Positions 1 through 6,189 of a stretch of DNA of 7,680 nucleotides are shown piece by piece. The translations under genes were made by a program, and so were the position numbers. The notes below the pieces were generated by a model. It was not told the DNA's origin and searched no databases. It saw only the letters and a list, made by a program, of their open reading frames with translations. Location of the stretch: the NCBI GenBank assembly GCA_030018715.1, contig JASEHN010000129.1, positions 1 to 7,680 of the forward strand, given 5' to 3'. The stretch comes from Thermodesulfobacteriota bacterium (GTDB lineage: Bacteria > Desulfobacterota > SM23-61). How positions within the stretch are numbered: the first letter of the stretch is position 1; every line of letters starts with the position of its first letter.

Positions 1-67
1 CATTGAATCGGTGCAGCGGGCTGCTGAGCTACGGGCAGGACGACGTTAATTCTGTCTTTAGGTAAAC

Positions 68-84
68 CACTGGTTTTACCAGTG
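68..84 (+). repeat. Left-end hairpin of the IS200-type element
   Basis: CACTGGT and ACCAGTG form a perfect 7-bp stem around a TTT loop. A subterminal hairpin just inside the left tip is what the HUH transposase recognises in this family. Its role here is inferred from position. Confidence 0.6.
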
Positions 85-111
85 CGACTTGAAAAGGTTT
101 GACCGTTGAGG

Positions 112-167
112 CATAACATCCTCCTGTGGCTTGATGAGGAAGGGAAAACACACAGGAGGATGCTATG
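112..167 (+). promoter_or_regulatory. Stem-loop that sequesters the tnpA ribosome binding site and start codon
   Basis: Positions 112-128 pair with 151-167 over 17 bp with one A-C mismatch (116/163); the inner 12 bp (117-128 with 151-162) are perfect. The 3' arm contains the AGGAGG Shine-Dalgarno at 154-159 and runs through the tnpA ATG at 165-167. In RNA this would hide both translation signals. IS200 is known to restrict its transposase by an RBS-occluding 5' stem-loop, so the role is well precedented. The effect in this copy is inferred. Confidence 0.7.
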
Positions 168-596
168 GAAGAGATTAAACAAGGTTACCAAAGTTTATTG
201 CATTCGAAATGGGATTGCAAATACCATGTTGTGTTTATCCCCAAAAAGCGTCGGAAGGCTTTGTTTGGGCAAGTCCGACGGCATTTAGGGGGTATTTTTC
301 ATGCCCTGGCACAGCAGAAGGAATGCCAGATTTTGGAAGGGCATTTGCTCCCGGATCATGTTCATATGTGTATCGCGATTCCCCCGAAGCACCCGGTCGC
401 TTCGGTGATTGGTTTTCTCAAAGGGAAGAGCGCCATCGCCGTGGCTCGGCAGTTCAGCGGCAAGGAGTGCAATTTCACCGGGGAACACCTTTGGGCTCGG
501 GGGTACGCAGTATCCACCGTTGGGTTTGAATTAGAGCAGGTCCGCCAATACATCCGCGCCCAAGATGAAGCGGATGGATCAAAGGGCCAGTTCTGA
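165..596 (+). CDS. tnpA: IS200/IS605-family Y1 (HUH) transposase TnpA
   Basis: The 143-residue product is full length for IS200-type TnpA (usually about 140-155). It opens with the family-typical SKWDCKYHVVFIPK block (residues 14-27). The metal-binding HUH motif is H65-V66-H67 within LPDHVHM, followed by the conserved KGKSA segment (86-90) and the FTGEHLWARGYAVSTVG block (104-120). The catalytic tyrosine is Y129 in RQYIRAQ. The enzyme nicks and joins single-stranded DNA at the element ends through a 5'-phosphotyrosine intermediate. The ATG at 165 follows AGGAGG at 154-159 with a 5-nt gap, both within a strong hairpin. No frameshift or missing catalytic residue was seen, so the element could be active. 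The C-terminus ends after a short GSKGQF tail. Confidence 0.93.
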   Translation: MEEIKQGYQSLLHSKWDCKYHVVFIPKKRRKALFGQVRRHLGGIFHALAQQKECQILEGHLLPDHVHMCIAIPPKHPVASVIGFLKGKSAIAVARQFSGKECNFTGEHLWARGYAVSTVGFELEQVRQYIRAQDEADGSKGQF

Positions 597-612
597 GATT
601 AAGGAACTGAGG

Positions 613-692
613 CGCGCTTCAGCGCGACGTTTAAGTTAATCGGTCGACCGCCTTTGAGGCGGCCCAACTCATCAAGCCACCCGCTCTGCGGG
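613..692 (+). repeat. Right-end hairpin cluster of the IS200-type element
   Basis: Three short inverted repeats follow tnpA. CGCGCT/AGCGCG lies at 613-626. CCGCCT/AGGCGG lies at 648-662, and the perfect palindrome CGGTCGACCG at 641-650 overlaps it. CCCGC/GCGGG lies at 680-692 with a TCT loop. The last is nearest the expected right tip and is the best candidate for the transposase-recognised right-end hairpin. The others may also act as a terminator or insulator for tnpA mRNA, although none is followed by a T-tract. The phrase TTGAGGC recurs near the left end (106-112) and here (654-660). Confidence 0.5.
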
Positions 693-750
693 GGGTGTCT
701 GACTTACCAATTTGTCAATAAAGGAATTAGCCAAGACCAATTTATGGGTA

Positions 751-756
751 TATAAT
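751..756 (+). promoter_or_regulatory. Possible -10 box for the leader peptide/zinc protein transcript
   Basis: A perfect TATAAT lies about 60 bases upstream of the first possible start at 816, in an AT-rich stretch just beyond the insertion element. The best -35 candidate at 17-18 bp spacing (around 727-733) is poor, so this is a weak call. It would place transcription of the zinc protein outside the IS. Confidence 0.25.
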
Positions 757-815
757 AAAGTAGCCAAAAGGCCTCAAATCGGCTAAGAACCCCGAGCCTT
801 AAAGCTGGGAGATAA

Positions 816-866
816 ATGGCTGCTTGGAAACATTATGAAGAAGCTAATAAAGCGCCGAAAAAATAA
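816..866 (+). CDS. Possible 16-residue leader peptide (unknown function)
   Basis: An ATG at 816 with GGGAG at 807-811 upstream opens a 16-codon frame rich in Lys, Glu and Ala (MAAWKHYEEANKAPKK). Its TAA stop at 864-866 shares its last base with an ATG at 866, which is in frame with the downstream zinc protein. The RBS gap of 4 nt is short but usable. It could be a translated leader that couples to the next gene, a real microprotein, or chance. I do not recognise the peptide. Confidence 0.3.
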   Translation: MAAWKHYEEANKAPKK

Positions 867-913
867 TGAATGTGAAAGTCGGTCAATTTTTGATTCTTGA
901 ATGGAGGAAAACG

Positions 914-1069
914 ATGGCCAAAGTCAGATGCGCGATATGCGATAAGGAAACGGACTCCGGGAACTTGGGCGTGAAATATTGCCCCAAATGCGGTCTGTGG
1001 TTTTGCTACGACCATGCCGGCCCCGGCAGGACTCAATGCCCGAAATGCAGATCGTATTCTTTGAAATGA
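914..1069 (+). CDS. Small zinc-finger protein with four CxxC/CxxH ligand pairs
   Basis: The 51-residue product carries four metal-ligand pairs: C6-x2-C9, C23-x2-C26, C31-x2-H34 and C42-x2-C45. This eight-ligand arrangement should bind two zinc ions and has spacing reminiscent of AN1/IBR-like cross-brace fingers rather than a single rubredoxin-type knuckle. The tail is basic (R46, K51). I chose the ATG at 914 because GGAGG at 903-907 precedes it by 6 nt. A start at 866 would add 16 residues (67 in total) but lacks its own clear Shine-Dalgarno. The gene stands alone between the IS element and the convergent cas/TA operon. Nothing in the sequence reveals its target; nucleic-acid or protein binding is possible. 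Confidence 0.7.
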   Translation: MAKVRCAICDKETDSGNLGVKYCPKCGLWFCYDHAGPGRTQCPKCRSYSLK

Positions 1070-1331
1070 AGAGATAAATTTGATAGTCAGGATTTCATAA
1101 GGGACTGTTTTTAGATGTTCTGCTAAAAGCAGATCATTAGAGAATTCACATTACAATAAGTGCCCAATTTCTTTCTGAAGTGGACCTGGTTTTAGGAAGA
1201 ACGATACTTAATTATTCTCCATTCCGCGTTGGAAGACCAATAAGCTGGGCGGCAATTACTTTCTCGGGTCGGCTTAATTTCCAACGGACAATAAGATGGA
1301 TATTAACCCGCTCAAGCTAAAAATTTTAGCC
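1070..1331. other. Intergenic region between convergent genes (no intact gene)
   Basis: This stretch separates the zinc protein (+) from the antitoxin gene (-). It contains a small hairpin TCTGC/GCAGA at 1119-1133, and an 8-bp inverted pair CGTTGGAA (1227-1234) / TTCCAACG (1279-1286). An open minus-strand frame of 34 codons runs from 1316 to a TAA at 1212-1214, in the same phase as the antitoxin. No convincing rho-independent terminator was seen for either flanking gene. Confidence 0.5.
1316..1330 (-). repeat. AT-rich palindrome just after the antitoxin stop codon
   Basis: GCTAAAA and TTTTAGC pair around one central A, immediately downstream of the last gene of the minus-strand operon. It is flanked by a 9-bp direct repeat, CCGCTCAAG at 1308-1316 and 1335-1343. 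It might act as a weak 3'-end structure, but it has little GC and no clear T-tract beyond it, so a terminator role is doubtful. Confidence 0.35.
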
Positions 1332-1625
1332 CTACCGCTCAAGACCGGCAACAGCTTTTTCTTGGTCGATTTTTTCGTGCAGCCACATGGACATGAGCTG
1401 GGTGCAAGAAAGTCCTTTTCGGCGGGCGATGCGCTTCGCCATGGAAAGATCAAACGGGTCCATACGGAGGGAGACCGGCTGCCGGGTGGGGCGGTAGGCT
1501 TTGAAAATTACTGATTGTTCAAGAACCTGGGCACTTTCTTCCGGTTTTTCTTGGGCTATGGAGGCATCCCAGGAGCGGGCTTCTTTTTGCAGTCTCTTCC
1601 GTATTTTTTCTGGCAGTTTGTTCAT
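1332..1625 (-). CDS. BrnA/CopG-like antitoxin (ribbon-helix-helix)
   Basis: The 97-residue product ends in a ribbon-helix-helix-like domain. A strand of the form QPVSLRMD (49-56) is followed by helix FDLSMAKRIARRKG (58-71) and helix SCTQLMSMWLHEKIDQE (73-89). This matches the CopG/BrnA antitoxin pattern in which a dimeric N-strand binds the operator. The N-terminal half (1-45) is charged and probably flexible, where such antitoxins usually contact the toxin. It follows the BrnT-like gene with a 4-nt overlap, the toxin-first order typical of brnTA. A strong AGGAGG (1639-1634) sits 8 nt from the ATG, in contrast to the toxin. It should neutralise the toxin and may repress a promoter, although none is evident directly upstream. 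BrnA itself versus a generic CopG antitoxin cannot be settled by eye. Confidence 0.75.
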   Translation of the reverse strand: MNKLPEKIRKRLQKEARSWDASIAQEKPEESAQVLEQSVIFKAYRPTRQPVSLRMDPFDLSMAKRIARRKGLSCTQLMSMWLHEKIDQEKAVAGLER

Positions 1626-1942
1626 TTTTTAAGCCTCCTAAAATAGGCTCGTTGCGTTGAAGGCGTCATGGGAAAGGCAGTCACGCATCGCCAAACCCCA
1701 AATTCAGGATAAGGAGCAATGATAGCTTCCACACACAAGCCGGATGCATCAGTACCCCAAAGTCTGTATCGATATTCACTCATCCGGCCTATTTTCTTTT
1801 TGCTTCTAAGCGCGAGGGTCGGGTAAGGACCCTCGCCATAATATAATTCTTCAACCTGCTCCGGCTTAAGCCCATGTTTTGCGATGTGTTCTATATTATA
1901 ATCATCCCAATCAGGTTCAAGGTCCGGATCTGGCGTGATCAT
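1622..1942 (-). CDS. BrnT-like toxin (predicted RNase-fold toxin of a type II TA pair)
   Basis: The 106-residue product resembles the BrnT/DUF497 family. An opening W12-D-D-Y-N-I-E-H-I-A-K-H-G24 block corresponds to the family's W-D-x-x-K/N-x-x-x-N-x-x-K-H-G start, and is followed by a PEQVEEL helix (27-33). The last part, VTAFPMTPSTQRAYFRRLKK (87-106), matches the usual closing 'ISARRAT..ER..Y' strand-helix. BrnT toxins are small ribonucleases that inhibit translation and are held inactive by BrnA. The middle strands diverge from textbook BrnT, and residues 35-45 (YGEGPYPTLAL) are atypical, so this is a distant member. The start overlaps the cas10 stop by 4 nt (ATGA) with no Shine-Dalgarno in front, which suggests translational coupling to cas10. 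The antitoxin start overlaps its own stop in the same way. Confidence 0.7.
   Translation of the reverse strand: MITPDPDLEPDWDDYNIEHIAKHGLKPEQVEELYYGEGPYPTLALRSKKKIGRMSEYRYRLWGTDASGLCVEAIIAPYPEFGVWRCVTAFPMTPSTQRAYFRRLKK
1634..1639 (-). promoter_or_regulatory. Strong Shine-Dalgarno of the antitoxin gene
   Basis: AGGAGG on the minus strand lies 8 nt before the antitoxin ATG and inside the toxin coding sequence. The toxin gene has no comparable site. The asymmetry would favour antitoxin over toxin synthesis from one transcript. Confidence 0.65.
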
Positions 1943-4596
1943 AGTGCTATCATAATGTAATTTTTTGCATACGTCAAGATAGGATCGGGAATTAGAGCGG
2001 CCTGAGTAATTTGATCAAGGGATTGAATATCCAGGAGGGGGAAAACGATGGCAAAGGCATCGCGCCCCAGATTCTCCTTGGCATGGTCCTTCATGGCCCT
2101 GGAAAAAGCCTCTTCAATGGCCAGGGATAATGGGTGGCTTTCATGGACCACGGCCGCCCCCAGGCTGGCCGTAGGGCCTTCAAACTCGATCCCATCCCTA
2201 TTGTGGGCCTCGCCCATCAGCAAAAAATTTTTATCTTCGCTGCCCCTACTTACTTCCCCCCATCCTTTTCCTGCCCGGATTTTTCCGTCTGCGAGTGAAC
2301 ACCCCTGAAAGAGGGAGCGGATTTTTCGCATCACCGGCAGGAGATCCGTCACAGGAACAAAGGCCAGAAGATCATCTCCGCCGGCGTAGATCAGCTTGCC
2401 GCAATGCATCTCCTCCACCACAGGGCGAGTCATTTCCAGAGCGAAATTCTTCAGGGCGGAGCTCAAAGCCATGTGACTGGCCGGCCCCAGAGGGCGTGTG
2501 GGGCCGGTAGAATTCGAACTGTTCAAGGGTTGACTCAGCTTCAGTTGCGGGTGGAACATCCATTCATATAAAGGGGCGAAGTGGCCAGCAACCCAGTTCC
2601 CCATTTTGTCCCCATCCATGGCCAAAACGGCATAATAGCGGGAAGGTGAAATATTCTTTTCTTTGGCGGCATTTCGCAACTCTTTGAGTGCATTCACAGC
2701 TTTCCCACGCGATTTTTCATCCAGGTCCATGATTCTAAATTCTCTTTTGATTTTGTCCGCGTCGAAGGACTCCTCGAAAAGCCAGTCCCCGTCGATGCGC
2801 AGGAATGATCCAACTATCTCCTTATCTTTTCCTTCAAATTCATCCTTCAGCGCTTCCAGCGCGGGGACAGGTGAAGAAGGATAAAATATCCTGTGCTTAT
2901 CTAAAAATTTCCTTACGCTTTCCACATAATTTTTGAGCAGTCCTTCTCCCCGAAATTCTTTGATTACCTCCCGTTTGAAGGGGGCCGTGGCGATCGAGGC
3001 GGTGGAAGGGAAGAGGTGGCGGTCGAAATTTAAGACCTTTTTCTCTTCAAAATATGCCTCAAGCGCCAGGCGCTTTGTGAGGCAAACGCTGCAGAGGCGC
3101 TCCCCTCGCCGAATCCGGCCCTTGAATTTTTGAATATCATCTTTTTCTTTCCCCTCTATCCGGCTCAATTCTTCCCAGAACTTCCGCAGCAGAGGATAAT
3201 CGCCTGCGTTTTGAAGGGAAGGCCATTTCTCCCGAACCCAATCGCGAAGCTCAGGATATCCCGGGTGAAGCGCCTCCCGAAGGCCGCACAGGGTACACTT
3301 TTCCCCCGGTTCTTCTTTCTGCTCGAAATCGCGCAAATTCTTTCTCGCCGTGAGCGCGCGGGAAGCAAGGGGGGAGAGAAGGGGATACATCATCCCGTAG
3401 TTCTTTTCTGCGCACCGTTCAATTATTTTTTTGAACTCCTGAAACTTCCTCCTGGCTGGAGCTTCATCATCCGGGGGTAAAACCTCTTGGTAGGCTTGTA
3501 GGATCTCGGTGGGATCCCCCCACGGGCAGGAGGCCCAGAAAAATCCCAGCTTAGGAAGAAGGTCATCGATCTGACGCCCCCAGATCTTTTCCCATTCCTC
3601 CCCCATTTTAAATCCCAGCTCCCACGATACAGCCTTCTCAGCTTCCGCTTTCACTCTGCCGGCTATTTCCTTCCATTTGCCGATCATGGCTTCCTTTGCG
3701 TTGGCCGCGAGGACCTGGACTTTTGCTTTGGGCACGATCGCCGTAAACATATTCGGCAAATTGGCAATTTGCAGGGCCGGAACAGTAGGAGAAGGTACGG
3801 GAATTCCTTTTTCCCAGAGCCAGCGATCCACGAGGGGCTGGCCTTTCAGGCTGGGATACACCAGGCAATCCGGACCGCATTCTTCGGCGAAGACTCTAAT
3901 CGCTTCCCACATAAGGAAGGAGAGCATAAAGCTCCCCATCCAGAAATCCTGCGTCCTCCTGGCGCTGGATACGAACTCCTGCGCCGAGCCAACCGTAAAG
4001 ATGATGATAGCTGGATCAGGTAAGGCGCCTGCGAAAGCCGCCGCAATCGAGGAATGGTCCCAGATGGAGTGGGACGGAATACGGGGATCGGCCGGGAGCA
4101 AGTCCCAATAGGGTCCCAAAGGAGCCGCAATTTTGGTTTCTTTTTCCTGTACGCGAATCTTATCCGCAAAAAGCCGCCAAAGGCTCAGGAAAAGACGCTT
4201 CGGTAGGCAATCCATTCCCGCTTTCTGACTTCCTTCAACCTCCTGACGGATCTTCTGCACGGCCTCCAGCAAAATTCCCTTTATTTTATCTGTTTCAAGA
4301 GCGCCGATTTTAATCGGTAGGCGATACTTTTCTCCCGAAAGAGGATGAATCAATAATGGTTCTTGGCCGAAAACACCTTTTTGATTCGCAGGGAGAAAGG
4401 GCGGTATATCCAAACCGCAGGCGATTTCGTGCGCTTCTTGGGCCTCGCTCGATATCTCCCTCGAGGTAACTCCGAAAGCCCGGTCAATCAATTCCCTCCC
4501 CCTGGTTTCTGCCCCATCGGGAAATAAGGCGATATCTGGTGGATCTAAGAGATAAGCTTCGATCTTTTTGTCCCAAAGGCAGCCGGATGTATTCAT
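1939..4596 (-). CDS. cmr2: Type III-B CRISPR-Cas effector subunit Cmr2 (Cas10), HD site degenerate
   Basis: The 885-residue product has the Cas10/Cmr2 layout. The N-terminus has the permuted HD-like region, but the first motif reads L17-D18-P-P where the family has H-D-P-P. A later G-A29-E30-x-R replaces the usual H-E-x-R. The downstream HSIWDH motif (H176 to H181) remains. Zinc ligands are C434-x2-C437 and C502-x2-C505. The first palm motif is MDGDKMG (D661, D663), and the second palm holds an intact GGDD at 739-742 in YAGGDDLLAF. A helical C-terminal domain follows. In the Cmr complex this subunit makes cyclic oligoadenylate from ATP when target RNA binds. Here the cyclase site looks complete and the DNase site does not. 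GGGAG lies 8 nt before the ATG. It overlaps cmr1 upstream and the toxin gene downstream by 4 nt each. No frameshift was seen. Confidence 0.95.
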   Translation of the reverse strand: MNTSGCLWDKKIEAYLLDPPDIALFPDGAETRGRELIDRAFGVTSREISSEAQEAHEIACGLDIPPFLPANQKGVFGQEPLLIHPLSGEKYRLPIKIGALETDKIKGILLEAVQKIRQEVEGSQKAGMDCLPKRLFLSLWRLFADKIRVQEKETKIAAPLGPYWDLLPADPRIPSHSIWDHSSIAAAFAGALPDPAIIIFTVGSAQEFVSSARRTQDFWMGSFMLSFLMWEAIRVFAEECGPDCLVYPSLKGQPLVDRWLWEKGIPVPSPTVPALQIANLPNMFTAIVPKAKVQVLAANAKEAMIGKWKEIAGRVKAEAEKAVSWELGFKMGEEWEKIWGRQIDDLLPKLGFFWASCPWGDPTEILQAYQEVLPPDDEAPARRKFQEFKKIIERCAEKNYGMMYPLLSPLASRALTARKNLRDFEQKEEPGEKCTLCGLREALHPGYPELRDWVREKWPSLQNAGDYPLLRKFWEELSRIEGKEKDDIQKFKGRIRRGERLCSVCLTKRLALEAYFEEKKVLNFDRHLFPSTASIATAPFKREVIKEFRGEGLLKNYVESVRKFLDKHRIFYPSSPVPALEALKDEFEGKDKEIVGSFLRIDGDWLFEESFDADKIKREFRIMDLDEKSRGKAVNALKELRNAAKEKNISPSRYYAVLAMDGDKMGNWVAGHFAPLYEWMFHPQLKLSQPLNSSNSTGPTRPLGPASHMALSSALKNFALEMTRPVVEEMHCGKLIYAGGDDLLAFVPVTDLLPVMRKIRSLFQGCSLADGKIRAGKGWGEVSRGSEDKNFLLMGEAHNRDGIEFEGPTASLGAAVVHESHPLSLAIEEAFSRAMKDHAKENLGRDAFAIVFPLLDIQSLDQITQAALIPDPILTYAKNYIMIAL

Positions 4597-5909
4597 AGCT
4601 TGATCTCCCAGGAATTAGGCGCCACTTCATTTTTCAAAAAATCATCGATCGCTGAAAAAGTCGGCTGGGGCACGCGGGCGAATCCTCCTTTTTGGGGAGA
4701 TACTATTATGCTTTCCCCATTCTCCAGAATGTTGCTCCGCAAGAAAATAAACATGAGAGCGTATCGCTTTTCTTTAATTTTGATAACTTTGATGAAAAGA
4801 GGCGAGGCCCGGCGCTCATGTTTCTCCCCGCTGACCATGGCCGTTGAGAGTTGACGGGCTTGCCTCATCCAGCCTTTTACCTTATCCCTTATTTCCTTAT
4901 CAGCTGGGTACTTTTCGAGCAAAGCGTTTATGATTTCTGGTTCCCGGTTGAATTTTGCAATGCGCTTCGCTTCGTCGTCAGGGTTGGGGTCTTTCTTTTT
5001 TTGAAGTTCAATTTTGATGAACTGCGTCATTTTTTCCCGTTGCACGGAAGTATAATAGAATTGGATTGGCAGGCCGAAGCTCGCCCGCTCGACACAGGTT
5101 GGAGAGCAAGAAGGATTTTGAAGGTATGCCTTGACTTGTGTATAGTCCGGTGGCCTTTTCCGCCGGAAGTTCATCAACATCTCACCTGCCTTATTCAGAG
5201 ATTTTTGCCAATGATCAAAAGTATTCTTCCATACATAGATCAGGCTTTTCTTATCCAGGGTCGTATGTTTAGCTGGGGCGGTACCGCCGATTGCGTTCTG
5301 AAAGATCCATTCTTTGGCAACTGAAAGGTTGGTTTTAATGAAGTCTGGAAGATCCCTTATCCCTCCTTTGAATTCGAATTGCAGCCCGCCCTGTTTCCAT
5401 GGATCGGCCTTTACCGCCCGCAAGGAACCGAATCCTCGGCGGCTTCGGCTGCCGATACCCCCCAGCCATAAGAAAAGCCAGAACGACGCCAAAATACTTT
5501 TTTTATGCTCGTCCTTCAAAAATGGGCTGAAGGAGAATTGAATTTGAAAGTTTGAATCTGATTCGCTATCTTGGCTCGGTTCGATGTATGCTCTTTGCCT
5601 CCACTGACCTTTTACGCTTGCATCCAGGGAGAACCCTAAATATTGGAGGCCCTGGAAGGATGAAAAGCTTTCTTTCACATATCGCACCGGGGTGATTTTG
5701 CCTGGCTTGAGGCGGAGGCGAAATTTAGCACCTTGGTCAATGCCTCCGAACAGGAATTTTTCCTCCCCGGTTAAGGACTCCTCGGCTGCCCTGTACCACC
5801 AGCGCATCAGGTTTTTGAAGGTCGGCGCCCGCAATTCGGCATCTGATTGATCGGCCCCCGCCAAAAACAATGGGGTCGCAACTTCTAAAGTGCAGCTCCA
5901 GGTTTCCAT
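4593..5909 (-). CDS. cmr1: Type III-B CRISPR-Cas RAMP protein Cmr1 (Cas7 family)
   Basis: From the chosen ATG the product is 438 residues, close to the longer Cmr1 proteins. The N-terminus is diagnostic: a beta strand leads into ATPLFLAGAD (11-20), then E25-L-R-x-P and NLMRWWYRA (33-41), matching the Cmr1 'TPLFLGGAD..ELR.P..K..LR.WWRA' signature. The glycine-rich RAMP loop is GGIGSRSRRGFGS at 150-162. Cmr1 normally sits at the head of the Cmr filament with Cmr6 and contacts the 3' part of the guide and target. I prefer the ATG at 5909 to an upstream TTG at 5948 (451 residues), because METWSCTLEV fits the usual Cmr1 start and a GGGGGG run lies 9 nt before it. Its stop overlaps the cas10 start by 4 nt. 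Cmr6 and Cmr3-5, which it would need, are not encoded here. Confidence 0.9.
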   Translation of the reverse strand: METWSCTLEVATPLFLAGADQSDAELRAPTFKNLMRWWYRAAEESLTGEEKFLFGGIDQGAKFRLRLKPGKITPVRYVKESFSSFQGLQYLGFSLDASVKGQWRQRAYIEPSQDSESDSNFQIQFSFSPFLKDEHKKSILASFWLFLWLGGIGSRSRRGFGSLRAVKADPWKQGGLQFEFKGGIRDLPDFIKTNLSVAKEWIFQNAIGGTAPAKHTTLDKKSLIYVWKNTFDHWQKSLNKAGEMLMNFRRKRPPDYTQVKAYLQNPSCSPTCVERASFGLPIQFYYTSVQREKMTQFIKIELQKKKDPNPDDEAKRIAKFNREPEIINALLEKYPADKEIRDKVKGWMRQARQLSTAMVSGEKHERRASPLFIKVIKIKEKRYALMFIFLRSNILENGESIIVSPQKGGFARVPQPTFSAIDDFLKNEVAPNSWEIKL

Positions 5910-5948
5910 AAGAACAATCCCCCCAGTGAACCGGAATAGCTTGGCCAA

Positions 5949-6189
5949 ATCTAATAAATTAACTACCGGATTATATTAAATCGTGCAAAAAAGATGGGAT
6001 TAAAATTTTTTGGAACGGAACAATTCTATGACCCACTGGGTTCTTGTAAACAAAGGGATATTTTCTGACTAAAATCGAAGCACTTCCCTTTTCAAAAACT
6101 TAACAACTCGTCGTGAAAGTGAGAATTTCTTTCCGAAATTGCTTTACAAATTCCCATGACGGCGCATTAAATTAACCAGCCTCTTTTCT
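5949..6189. other. AT-rich intergenic region upstream of the cmr operon
   Basis: I see no gene, no CRISPR repeat-spacer pattern and no tRNA here. It probably carries the operon promoter. Small inverted words such as GAAAGTGAGAATTTCTTTC (6113-6131) exist but do not recur elsewhere in the window. Confidence 0.5.
5970..5975 (-). promoter_or_regulatory. Possible -10 box for the cmr1-cas10-TA operon
   Basis: On the minus strand TATAAT lies about 60 bases upstream of the cmr1 ATG in an AT-rich region. No good -35 hexamer was found at 16-18 bp. The 278-base gap upstream of cmr1 makes a promoter here likely, but the exact box is a weak call. Confidence 0.25.

Larger units (their letters stand above)
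55..705 (+). mobile_element. IS200-type insertion sequence (IS200/IS605 family), apparently complete
   Basis: A single Y1/HUH transposase gene lies between two structured, non-identical ends, as expected for IS200/IS605-family elements, which move as single strands and have no terminal inverted repeats or target duplication. The left side has a 7-bp perfect hairpin at 68-84 and a long stem at 112-167 that overlaps the tnpA start. The right side has several short hairpins, at 613-626, 648-662 and 680-692; the last is the best candidate for the right-end recognition hairpin. No tnpB accessory gene follows. The exact cleavage positions cannot be read from one copy, so the boundaries are approximate, within about 15 bases on each side. 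The size of roughly 650 bp fits IS200 relatives. Confidence 0.75.

Noticed and set aside
1..65. Possible 3' end of an upstream gene (frame ending TAA at 47-49, or another ending at 63-65)
   Set aside because: Two short frames are both open from the window edge and neither shows a recognisable motif. Fewer than 25 codons are visible.
757..815. Riboswitch in front of the leader peptide (inverted words TAGCC/GGCTA at 761-784)
   Set aside because: Only short 5-bp pairings are present, and no known riboswitch consensus could be matched by eye.
3677..4111. 144-residue plus-strand frame opposite cas10
   Set aside because: It lies wholly antisense to the conserved Cas10 region and has no recognisable features.
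4600..5324. Plus-strand frames of 84 and 157 residues opposite cmr1
   Set aside because: They are antisense shadows of a confident cmr1 gene, with no domain motifs.
5910..5948. TTG start giving a 451-residue Cmr1
   Set aside because: The 13 extra residues do not match the family, whose members usually begin close to the TPLF strand. The ATG at 5909 is the better start.
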